Shown piece after piece: positions 45,818 to 54,371 of a DNA stretch of 64,000 bases. The position numbers and the translations under genes are program-made. The stretch's first letter is position 1, and every line of letters starts with the position of its first letter. The notes beneath the pieces were generated by a model. It made no database searches. It was given only the letters and a program-made list of their open reading frames with translations, and was not told the origin of the DNA. Origin of the DNA: Rothia aeria (lineage in GTDB: Bacteria > Actinomycetota > Actinomycetes > Actinomycetales > Micrococcaceae); NCBI GenBank assembly GCA_002355935.1, contig AP017895.1, positions 310,001 to 374,000 of the forward strand, in the 5' to 3' direction.

Positions 45818-47399
45818 CTAGTGTTCTGCTTTCTCCAGTTCGGCGGGTGCCGAGCGGAGCATCCGGTAAGTGAAGACCGACAGCACCGCCAGAAGCACGG
45901 CGCTAAAGGTTGCGGTCACCAGCACGCCCGAATCGAATGCGGCATGCGCCGAATGCAGCAGCTCAGCACTTAGATCCGAGGGAAGCTGCCCGGCAACTGC
46001 GGTCGCGCCGCCGAGGGTTTCGCCCGCCGCATGGGCCGCATCCGCGTTAAGACCGGCGGGAACCGTGACCTGTGCACGGTAAATTGCGGTCAGCATGCCG
46101 CCGATCACCACGGTACCCAGCACGGTGCCGAACTCGTAGGCGGTCTCAGAAATTGCCGACGCAGCACCGGCCTTATTCGCCGGAACGCTGGAAAGAATCA
46201 GGTCATTCGAGATGGTCTGCGCCGCACCCACGCTCAACCCTAGGAACATGAAGGAAGTCATGAGCAGAAGGTCGTTGCGCGAACCAAAGAACACCACAAA
46301 CAGGTACCCAAGCGCACCCAAGGCAAGCCCCGAAGACACAATCACCGCCGGGTGGAACCGCGAAACGAGCTTAGCGGCGTACAGGCCCGCAATAATGGTG
46401 CACGCCAGCCCGGGAATCAGGAACAGGCCCGCCTGCATGGGAGAGTACCCCGAAACCAGCTGCAAATGCTGCGAGACGAAGAAAAGGAACCCAACATCTA
46501 CGAACATGGCGAACAGGTTCGCCAGAATCCCCCGGTAAACACGGTGTTTTTGAAGAGGCGAACATCGAGCATGGGGTGGTTCCCGCACGCCCGCGGCGCA
46601 GCTGACGACGCACGAAGAAGAAACCGAACACGGCGCCAATAAACGCGGTGCTGAGTGCGAGCGCATCCACGCCCGCCTCAGAAATATGGGTGAGGCCGAA
46701 GGTTACACCGATCATGGCGATCATAATGAGCAGGATGCTCATCATATCGAGCGGGCCGGGGTTTGGGTCTTTCGATTCGGGCACGGTCATAGGTGCGAGG
46801 GCGAGGAACGGTACGAGTACGGGTACCGCCATGAGGAACACCGACCCCCACCAGAAATGGCTCAGCAGGAGTCCGCCCACGATGGGGCCGAGCGCTGCAC
46901 CGGCGGAGAAGCCAGCCGCCCACACGGCGATTGCGGTGCGGCGTTCTTTCGGGTCACGGAAGATGTTGCGAATGAGTGAGAGCGTGGCGGGCATGAGCAT
47001 GGCGCCGAAGAACCCGAGTACGGCGCGGGCGATGACAAGCAGCAAGGCGGTGGGCGCGAAAGCGGCGAGCGCTGAGATAACTGCAAACCCGACGGATCCG
47101 ATCAGCAGGATTTTACGCCGCCCGATGCGGTCCCCCAGGCTTCCCATAGGCACGAGCAGCCCGGCGAGCACGAGCGAGTATGCGTCTACGATCCAGAGCT
47201 GTTCGCTGGAGGATGGTTCGAGCGCCTGCGCGATTGAGGGCACGGCGAATGCGAGCACGGTGTTATCGACCGAGACAAGCAGCACCGGCAGCATGAGCAC
47301 GGTCAGGGCAATCCACCGTTTGATTTTCTGATCGGGCGCGTGAATAGGCAGCGCCTCGGTGACGGGGTATGAGTTGTTCATCGTTGTGTTTACACGCAT
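45818..47399 (-). CDS. MFS drug exporter, DHA2 (14-helix) type, broken by two frameshifts
   Basis: The frames 46371-47522 and 45818-46666 make one protein of about 525 residues. One base is missing in each of the runs at plus 46582-46584 and 46529-46533. Restored, the join reads 'HPMLDVRLFKNTVFTGGILANLF', the usual middle of DHA2 exporters. The N-terminal half has 'GSLGDRIGRRKILLIG' (motif A) and 'SVDNTVLAFAVPSI' (first-helix motif). Start 47381 (MNNSYPV) or 47399 is likely; the ORF reaches 47522. The divergent TetR gene probably represses it. Substrates would be lipophilic drugs or quaternary amines. Confidence 0.8.
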
Positions 47400-47564
47400 C
47401 TGGGAGTTTTCGGCACTTGCGGCAGATGCGCCGGGCGGCAAGTGCTCATAGCCCGCAGACGGGTTGCTGCCAGAGGCTTGCTTCGGGTAGTGAGGATGCG
47501 CCATACAGGCAACCACGGACACACTAACTATACCAACTAGACGGTAAAGTTTCTAATCCGTAGA

Positions 47565-48164
47565 ATGGTGATTATGACTACCCCAGCCAGCGCATCCGAA
47601 CCCCGCACAACCCGCGCCAACAACTCGCGCGAACAGATCCTAGACGCCTATGAACATCTGCTGGTACAGGCCGGTGAACGTGCCACCACCCTTGATGCGG
47701 TCGCCACCCAAGCGAAAGTTTCTAAAGGCGGGCTACTCTATCATTTCGGCTCGAAAAAGGCACTCTTCCAAGCGCTTTTAGACCGCACCCGCACCTACGC
47801 AGACGAAGACCTTGAGAAGATGCGCGCCGCACCCGAGGGGGCCAGCGCCTATTACATCAACACCTCAACCTTTCAGGGCACCCCATTCGATATATGCCTG
47901 GTTGCCCTCTCGCGGTTGGCGCAGGATAAGAACCCGGCCGCACGCGAACTCATGGACGAGATTCAGGGGCAGTGGTATGAGCTGATTCGCGCGGAGATTG
48001 GGGACGATAAGATGGCGCGCACCGTGCTTCTGCTGGGAGACGGCATGTATTACAGTGCGGCGTTTGCGGGAGGCATGGCGAACCCGGCGGCGCGCAAACG
48101 CATCAAGGCCGATCGGGATATTCTGCTGGATGTGCTCGACATTCTCAGGCGTGCGGCGCGGTAG
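47565..48164 (+). CDS. TetR-family transcriptional regulator
   Basis: The 199-residue regulator has an N-terminal HTH, 'TTLDAVATQAKVSKGGLLYHFGSKKALFQALL', at about residues 42-74. The C-terminal ligand domain has 'LLLGDGMYYSAAFAGG'. It starts at 47565 or 47574, diverging from the exporter gene with a 165-bp or shorter gap. It would repress the exporter until a drug binds. Confidence 0.88.
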   Translation: MVIMTTPASASEPRTTRANNSREQILDAYEHLLVQAGERATTLDAVATQAKVSKGGLLYHFGSKKALFQALLDRTRTYADEDLEKMRAAPEGASAYYINTSTFQGTPFDICLVALSRLAQDKNPAARELMDEIQGQWYELIRAEIGDDKMARTVLLLGDGMYYSAAFAGGMANPAARKRIKADRDILLDVLDILRRAAR

Positions 48165-48265
48165 TGTTCGTGTCGGCACCTGTGCAGGACGTACTTAGAT
48201 ATTTATCGCGAATCAATTAGGAGCGCGATAACCAGAGGAACATACGAAAAGCGGCCTGTTACACC

Positions 48266-48751
48266 CTACCCCTCGAAGGTGCGATGCAGTTTCGCCAGCG
48301 ACAGCGCGATGTTGCGGCGGTTACGCGCGAACGCACCAACCGTACGGAATACGGGCGCAGCGGGGATAAACCCGAAGATTTTCGCTTCGGAAGCGTCCCA
48401 GGTTTCACGTACGGTCACGGTGCCGTCGTGGTTATCTGCGATTTCCCAGGTCCAGTAGTGGTCGGCGGGCATGCGCCAGGAGAGGGCCTGGTTTTTCTCG
48501 GCGCGCACGACTGTGGGAGACATGCGGTATGGGATGCCCAGGAACATTTTTTCGGTGAAGGTATCGCCCTCGCGCAGTTCGGGGGTGTCGCCGGATACCA
48601 GCCCACGTACTGATCCGCCTCCGTCAAGCTCGGCGTGGCGGGCGGGGTCGGCAATTAGGGCGTACACATCACTCGCCGCCGCCCGCAGAGTAGTTTCGGC
48701 GGAGATCATGGAGGGGTCTGTCTCAAGGAACTTTATCTGTGCAGTAGTCAT
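48266..48751 (-). CDS. SRPBCC (START/Bet v1-like) family protein
   Basis: Start MTTAQIKFLE at 48751 is preferred, since the 49006 extension runs into the repeat array. The 161-residue protein has the SRPBCC pattern: 'ISAETTLRAAASDVYALIADPARHAEL', 'YRMSPTVVRAEKNQALSWRM', 'HDGTVTVRETWDASE' and a long final helix 'RNRRNIALSLAKLHRTF'. This fold binds hydrophobic ligands. The ligand is unknown. Confidence 0.82.
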   Translation of the reverse strand: MTTAQIKFLETDPSMISAETTLRAAASDVYALIADPARHAELDGGGSVRGLVSGDTPELREGDTFTEKMFLGIPYRMSPTVVRAEKNQALSWRMPADHYWTWEIADNHDGTVTVRETWDASEAKIFGFIPAAPVFRTVGAFARNRRNIALSLAKLHRTFEG

Positions 48752-48769
48752 ACCTTTAACCCTACGCCG

Positions 48770-48796
48770 AACCCACCCCACGGTTAACCGCGAGCA
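48770..48796. repeat. 27-bp direct repeat, left copy, flanking the structured-repeat array
   Basis: It is identical to 51758-51784 (core CCCCACGGTTAACCGCGAG). In the right copy it starts a complete terminator hairpin. Here only half of that hairpin remains, so the array and the DNA around it may have been inserted into an older terminator. Confidence 0.8.
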
Positions 48797-48887
48797 GCGG
48801 GGTTTCGCCTGAAAAACGGGAAAATACCCTCTACCCACGCTTTCTAGATCATATTTCGCATCCAATATGTTTCCGGAATAAAAAATA

Positions 48888-51099
48888 AGAGGCACCTTAA
48901 AAGTGCCTCTTGATGCGAGATCCGTGGGTTTGGCCGGACAACCCGGCATACCCCCATGGCCGCACCTCCGGTACCCCTTCATCTCAAAGGATGAAGATCC
49001 TAACAAAAATAATTGTTAGGCAGAGTTGCTCACGGGGAGCGGAGGACATTATTGTTTTATCTCGCCCATCCAGCATATCATGCACTACTTCACATGAAAC
49101 ATGCCACAAACTCTACAACAAAAGGCACCCCTTACAGGGTGCCTTCTGGGCAAGATCCATGGGTTCTGCCCGCCAAACCGGACATACCCCCATGGCCGCA
49201 CCTCCAGAAGCTTCATACAGAAGGCCAGAGGACAATATTGTTTTATCTCACATGCCTAGAATAACACGCGACGCATACACAAAATATATCTGCGTCCATC
49301 ACTTCCTTATAGGAAGAGGCACCCTTGATAGGATGCCTCTTGACGTGAGATCCATGGGTTCTGCCCGCCAAACCGGACATACCCCCCATGGCCGCACCTC
49401 CGGTACCCCCTCACCTCAAAGGATGAAGATCCTAACAAAAATAACTGTTAGGCAGAGTTGCTCACGGGAGCGGAGGACAATATTGTTTTATCTCACATAC
49501 CTAGAATAACACGCGGTGTATACACAAATTTTGAGCTTAAAAACATGCCTATAACGCTCTTTATTTTTGAAATATAAATTAGCCACCCAAATCGCCACCT
49601 CAAAATATGTGGGCCATAAATAATGGAGGACTTCCCTAATTGAAAACTCATGAACGCAGTATGGAGGTACACCAATCACACAAGATACTAGTCATACCTG
49701 CACTATATACACGGCTGGGATAAAGTTGTCATATCCTCTGTCTTTGCTTCCCGTAGCAAAAGGCACCCATATTAGGGTGCCTCTTGATGCGAGATCCATG
49801 GGTTTGGCCGGACAACCCGGCATACCCCCCATGGCCGCACCTCCGCTACCCCCTCACCTCAAAGGATGAAGATCCTAACAAGAAAATACTTGCTAGGCAG
49901 AGTTGCTCACGAGTGCGGAGGACATTATTGTTTTATCTCGCCCACCCAGAATACCACGAGGGTTATTTATTTGGGGCTGTCCCGCCCTGCACTACCAAGG
50001 ACACCCTGAAGTAGAAAATGAGAGGTCTGCGGGATATTGTGGGCAGTATCTACCAGCACTTGAGGGACACGATAACTCGCTCTGCCACCGTCCGATAGTG
50101 GTTAATCTGCCGGCCAGACTCGTTGCCCTCAGTGGTGAGGTTTTTACGGTGCGGTTTTTGGCCGGGCTAACAACGTGTAATCCTTAGGAGCCTTGGTCCT
50201 TGCGCGTATCCTTCGGATCTAAGAATCTATCCAGGTCGTGTACTGTCACGTAATATCTGTCGTGACGTGCACTCACAACAGGACCATTGAACGCCAACGG
50301 TATCCCGCCCCAAGGAGCAGATTCATGTGGTGGTTGCTTAGAAGATCTACGATGAGAAGACAATATCTTCCATCATCATACGCTTTGCGGGTGAGGGACC
50401 GTTGTTCGTTGTTTGTGTATGTCAAGCGCGGAGAGCTATCCCTAATGAATAACACTTCATACAAAAATATACTGACGGCTTCCCCAAAAAACAGAAGGCG
50501 CCCCATATTAGGGCGCCCCTTGATACGAGATCCGTGGGTTTGGCCGGACAACCCGGCATACCTCCCACAGCCGCACCTCCAGAAGCTTCATACAGAAGGC
50601 CAGAGGACATTATTGTTTTATCTCGCCTACCCAGCATACCATGCACTATTTCACACAAAACATGCCAACAACTCCCCTACAACAAGAGACATCCCATATT
50701 AGGATGCCTCTTGATGTGAGATCCATGGGTTCTGCCCGCCAAACCGGACATACCCCCACAGCCGCACCTCCGCTACCCCCTCACCTCAAAGGATGAAGAT
50801 CCTAACAACAAAAAGCTGCTAGGCAGAGTTGCTCACGAGCGCAGAGGACAATATTGTTTTATCTCGCCTACCCAGCATACCATGCACTACTTCATACAAA
50901 ACATGCCACAAGCTCTACAACAGAAGGCACCCCTTACAGGGTGCCTTCTGGGCAAGATCCATGGGTTTGGCCGGACAACCCGGCATACCCCCCATGGCCG
51001 CACCTCCGCTACCCCCTCACCTCAAAGGATGAAGATCCTAACAAGAAAATACTTACCAGGCAGAGTTGCTCACGAGCGCAGAGGATATTATTGTTTTAT
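48888..51099. repeat. Array of seven structured non-coding repeat units
   Basis: Units start with a hairpin at 48888, 49122, 49315, 49762, 50497, 50683 and 50932. Each hairpin is followed by a TTGATGCGAGATCC-like string, a GGGTT...AACC stem, 'CCGCACCTCC', and then one of two middles. The long middle has GGATGAAGATCC and CCTAAC...GTTAGG stems. The short one has CAGAAGCTTCATACAGAAGG. All end near GAGGACATTATTGTTTTATCTC. Hairpin 1 keeps pairing while its bases change (GGCACCC/GGGTGCC, GGCGCCC/GGGCGCC, aGGCA/TGCCT). Non-repeat DNA interrupts at 49510-49750 and 49990-50490, where no gene was convincing. Confidence 0.8.
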
Positions 51100-51360
51100 C
51101 TGCTCTACAACAGTACCACGCAGAAAACCAATACAACTTCCCGAAAGAGCACAGCGGTGGTACATAACCTCGCCACCGAAGAAGATGCTTTCCACAATAT
51201 ATCTATGCTTGGCGCAATCAGTCGTTACACCAACACAGATACCAATATTATTGCTGTCCAGACCTCTACACCCTACGGCGCCAGCGAAGAAGAAACCCAG
51301 CGCATTATGCGCAATGCTCGTAATGAATCCTTACCACACTCCTAAAACTCGCAACAGATC

Positions 51361-51744
51361 GTGAGGATCCGGTTAAAGCCTTTGTTATTGAACGTACTCC
51401 GGCAATCAGAAGAAAATCAGAAAGATCGACAAACCATACAACACTTAACCCGCAATAACATCATCCCACCCATTAACTACGTCCAAGTATCCTCCACCAC
51501 AGAACGCAACCTATGGGCCGCAGACGCCGTCGCCTATTCTATGGCCCAAGCCCTTCTACGCAGCGACCTCACCCTACAAGAAAAATCCGGCATCCAACTC
51601 AGCATATACGACACACAAACCCTCGGACTCATAGACCTCAAAGCCCCAACAAGACAACCAAAACACCCACCAGCACAGGCACCACAACACCCAAAATCAG
51701 CGGAAAAACCGTGGCGGGCCAAGTCTCTAATCACACATAAATAA
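51361..51744 (+). pseudogene. Decayed ORF of unknown origin
   Basis: The frame encodes 127 residues with a plausible protein-like middle ('NYVQVSSTTERNLWAADAVAYSMAQALL') and a Pro/Gln/Lys-rich tail. The DNA just upstream (51160-51345) holds another frame with 'RYTNTDTNIIAVQTSTPYG'. The 'LWAADAVAYS' stretch loosely resembles the end of DUF3800-type proteins. The two pieces may be one broken gene. Composition is AC-rich and unlike its neighbours, suggesting transfer. Confidence 0.3.
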
Positions 51745-51757
51745 GAAGGCTGCACCA

Positions 51758-51784
51758 AACCCACCCCACGGTTAACCGCGAGCA
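51758..51784. repeat. 27-bp direct repeat, right copy
   Basis: Partner of 48770-48796, 2,988 bp away. It overlaps the left arm of the terminator at 51778. Confidence 0.8.
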
Positions 51785-51846
51785 ACGGGTTTTCGCCCGA
51801 GAAGAGGTATTTTCTCCGCTTTTCAGGCAAAATACCCGCTGCTCGC
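51778..51846. terminator. Terminator-like hairpin
   Basis: GCGAGCAACGGGT... pairs with ...ACCCGCTGCTCGC over more than 12 bp with one bulge, around further pairing of TTTTCGCC and GGCAAAA. It lies upstream of the monooxygenase gene. Confidence 0.65.
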
Positions 51847-51945
51847 GCATCCTCAGTACAAGGTGATGCTTTAGGCGCTGCCCGCGCAGGCTCATCTTGT
51901 GAAAAATAGAAGTGTCCTTTGAATATTCTAATTAAGGAGTCCGCC

Positions 51946-52266
51946 GTGATTTTTATTGTTGTGAAATTCCCCGTCAAGCCCGAATACGCCGAAAAGTGGC
52001 TGGATTTAACCCGCGACTTCACCGAGGCCACCCGCGCCGAGGCAGGCAATAAGTGGTTTGAGTGGTCGCGCAGCGTTGAGGACCCGAACGAGTTCGTGCT
52101 GGTGGAGGCTTTCGAGGACGACGGCGCGGCGGCTCATGTGAACTCTGCGCATTTCGCCCAAGCCATAACCGATATGCGCCCGGCTCTGCGTGCAACCCCG
52201 AAGATTGTTTCCCGCCAAATTGACGGCGATGGCTGGGACGCCATGGGTGAGCTGACCATCGACTAG
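51946..52266 (+). CDS. Antibiotic biosynthesis monooxygenase (ABM) domain protein
   Basis: The GTG at 51946 has AAGGAG seven bases upstream; the ORF extends to 51919 without a better start. The 106-residue protein has the ABM ferredoxin-like fold: 'IFIVVKFPVKPEYAEKWLDL', 'EWSRSVEDPNEFVLVEAFED' and 'HFAQAITDMRPAL'. These dimeric proteins act as small oxygenases or quinol-processing enzymes in stress metabolism. No substrate can be named. Confidence 0.82.
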   Translation: MIFIVVKFPVKPEYAEKWLDLTRDFTEATRAEAGNKWFEWSRSVEDPNEFVLVEAFEDDGAAAHVNSAHFAQAITDMRPALRATPKIVSRQIDGDGWDAMGELTID

Positions 52267-52387
52267 CCCACCGGGGCCGCCCCTGGTTCATGTAAGTATC
52301 GATGTGCCGGGCGCGCCATTGCGGCAACACCGGCGCTCTCACACCGTAAAATAGAAAAGTATGTGCATACCAGATCAGGAGGCAAGG

Positions 52388-53199
52388 ATGAGCATCTCAC
52401 CCGACAGCACCCCCGCCGTCGAACTGTACGACGACCACACTGAGGGTGATCACAGTTCGGTTTCGTTGGCGGTTTCAACTGTCATCCTTGCCTTGCGCCC
52501 TAAGGAGGGGCAGCAGCACCCGAGCCTGTGGCTGCCGCTGGTGCGCCGTTTGCGCGAGCCCTATAAGGGCCAGTGGGCGCTTCCCGGCGGCCCCTTGCAG
52601 TCCCAGCAGTCCCTGGAGCAGGCGGCGGGGTACACGCTCAAGCGCGCGACCGGCCTTGAGCCCGGGTACCTTGAGCAGCTGTATGCGTTCGGTGATGTTT
52701 TGCGTGCCCCGGAGGCGCGGGCGGCGCGCATTAACGGCGCGCCGGTTCCGGTGCCTGGGGCGGATCATGAGCGCGTGGTTTCGGTGGTGTATTGGGCTTC
52801 GATCCCGGCGACTGAGGTTTCGCAGACTCGCGTGCACGAAAATATTCGCTGGTTCCCGGTAGATGAGCTTCCCGAGCTGGCTTTCGACCACAACGAGATT
52901 GTGGAGTACGCCCTGTACCGCCTGCAGAATAAGGTCGAATATTCGCGTATTGCGCACTCGTTCCTGGGGAAGAGTTCACTCTGGCGCAGCTGCGTGAGGT
53001 GTACGAGGCGATTCTTGGCCGTCCGTTGGATCCCGCGAATTTCCGCCGCCAGATTGCAGCCTCAAAATCGATTATTGATACCGGCCGGCGCATTGAAGGT
53101 ACCCGCCACCGCCCGCCGCGCCTGTACCGTTACAACACGGCTCAGGCTTATGCGGATGCGGGCCCACTGGGCATGTACCGCGAGCGCCACGAATCTTAG
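52388..53199 (+). CDS. NrtR-like Nudix/winged-helix regulator, frameshifted
   Basis: The ATG at 52388 has AGGAGG five bases before it. Residues 15-185 form a Nudix domain ('RLREPYKGQWALPGGPL'), but the Nudix box reads GGPLQSQQSLEQAAGYTLKR, so the catalytic REx2EE glutamates are gone. One G restored at 52966-52969 continues into 'EEFTLAQLREVYEAILGRP', 'NFRRQIAASKSIIDTG' and 'RHRPPRLYRY', the winged-helix domain of NrtR regulators. NrtR senses ADP-ribose and controls NAD cofactor genes. As read, the last 75 residues (to 53203) are out of frame. Confidence 0.8.
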
Positions 53200-53307
53200 G
53201 TAAACTCCGGAAGCGGCAACTTTGTGCCGCTCAGGGGTCGTTATTTCGATCGCGTGGGGTACTTGTACCAGGTTTAAAACTGGTGGATTATCAGACACTC
53301 TAAATCC

Positions 53308-53371
53308 GGGGGTGTTTTCTTCATGTGGGAGCACTATACTGCTCCTGCATGAAGAAAACGCCCCCGTTTTT
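53308..53371 (+). terminator. Rho-independent terminator
   Basis: GGGGGTGTTTTCTTCATG pairs with CATGAAGAAAACGCCCCC around an inner GGAGCA...TGCTCC stem, followed by TTTTT at 53367. It ends the Nudix regulator transcript. Confidence 0.88.
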
Positions 53372-53457
53372 GTACCCTCCTTGTTGCGCGTGAAGGCGGC
53401 CAAGGAAACCGGAACACGACCTATCGCGTTGCGCAGTAAACACCACGTGAGGAAACA

Positions 53458-54060
53458 ATGACAGTCAGCAGCAGGTATGGGGCGCGGGCGGCGGAATATT
53501 GTGAGGCGCTGGGGTCGCTCGATCAGATGGAACCAACTGATACTGCCCTAATCACGTCGTGGAGTGCTTCCGTGCCAGGCAGTATTCTTGATGCCGGATG
53601 CGTTCCCGGGCATTGGGCACGCTTGCTCGCCTCCGCAGACCGGCCCGTCACCGGTATAGATGTGACCCCCGAATTTATTGCCCATGCCCGCGCCGCCTCT
53701 AGCGCCCCAAATCTTAGCTTCGAGGTCATGGATATGGCACACACGCCCTATGCTGACGGGTCTTTCGCAGGAATTCTCGCCTGGTATTCGCTCATTCACA
53801 CGCCGCCAGCTCACCTTACCGGCGCACTCACCGAGTTCTATCGGCTGTTGATTCCGGGAGGAGGCCTTCTTCTGGGGATGTTTCTGGGCGAGCACGGATT
53901 GCCCTTCGCACACGCCGTGACAACCGCCTATTATGTGAGCGTTCCAGAGTTTTCCACACTGTGCGAGAAGGCCGGGTTTACGGTGGAAGAAGTTCACACC
54001 CGCCGCGCTGGGAGGCACCGCGACCACCTGGCGATAGTGGCACGCAAGCCAAAAGATTAA
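53458..54060 (+). CDS. Class I SAM-dependent methyltransferase
   Basis: The 200-residue enzyme has motif I 'ILDAGCVPGHWARLLA' (Val replaces the usual second Gly), motif II acidic end 'VTGIDVTPEF', motif III 'MDMAHTPYADGSF' and 'ILAWYSLIHTPP' as in methyltransferase type 11. GAGG precedes the ATG. The acceptor substrate is unknown. It stands alone before the ABC-F leader. Confidence 0.85.
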   Translation: MTVSSRYGARAAEYCEALGSLDQMEPTDTALITSWSASVPGSILDAGCVPGHWARLLASADRPVTGIDVTPEFIAHARAASSAPNLSFEVMDMAHTPYADGSFAGILAWYSLIHTPPAHLTGALTEFYRLLIPGGGLLLGMFLGEHGLPFAHAVTTAYYVSVPEFSTLCEKAGFTVEEVHTRRAGRHRDHLAIVARKPKD

Positions 54061-54177
54061 TGCGCCCCATGATTGACAGGCGCTATCGCCACTCCCTACA
54101 CTAGAGGTTATCCGGGTCACATTCCGGATTGTTCCTGTCTATATCCATCGAGGCGCACGGAAGCGCATCGGCACACG

Positions 54178-54303
54178 AGGAGGCACCAGCACATGAACGG
54201 CTCCCGAGCATAGCCCGGATCAAAACACCAGGTCAGAGCGCTTTTATGCGCCCACCCCACTACCCGGGCTTACGTGTATCTACACACCATGCTCGGGTTT
54301 TTT
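54178..54303 (+). promoter_or_regulatory. Attenuator-like leader of the ABC-F gene
   Basis: AGGAGG (54178-54183) serves a six-codon ORF. CCCGAGCAT (54203-54211) pairs with ATGCTCGGG (54289-54297), which is followed by T6. AGCCCGG (54212-54218) pairs with CCGGGCT (54264-54270), which can alternatively pair with GCTCGGG. The arms overlap the small ORF's end, the layout of ribosome-mediated attenuators seen ahead of antibiotic-resistance ABC-F genes. Confidence 0.6.
54193..54213 (+). CDS. Leader peptide MNGSRA
   Basis: This six-codon ORF follows a perfect AGGAGG by nine bases and ends inside the leader's pairing region. A ribosome held at its end by an antibiotic would change which stems form. 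The peptide itself resembles no known stalling sequence. Confidence 0.5.
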   Translation: MNGSRA

Positions 54304-54371
54304 CATGCCCTCACACCTAACGCGCGCTGCGCTGGCGGGGACCCGAGCACCGACTCGAAGGAACTCGGCCC

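Noticed and set aside
48910-49509. A 199-residue ORF through the first three repeat units
   Set aside because: Unit lengths are not multiples of three, the frame is not kept from unit to unit, and composition is set by the repeat rather than by coding. Treated as a chance ORF.
50230-50490. Possible remnant of a restriction or transposase gene between repeat units
   Set aside because: Short frames such as 'EQIHVVVA' and 'FAGEGPLFVV' look protein-like but are interrupted by stops and match nothing I can name with confidence.
48888-51099. A CRISPR array
   Set aside because: Units are about 190-250 bp, contain several stems and have no 25-40 bp repeats with unique spacers of equal length. No cas gene is nearby.
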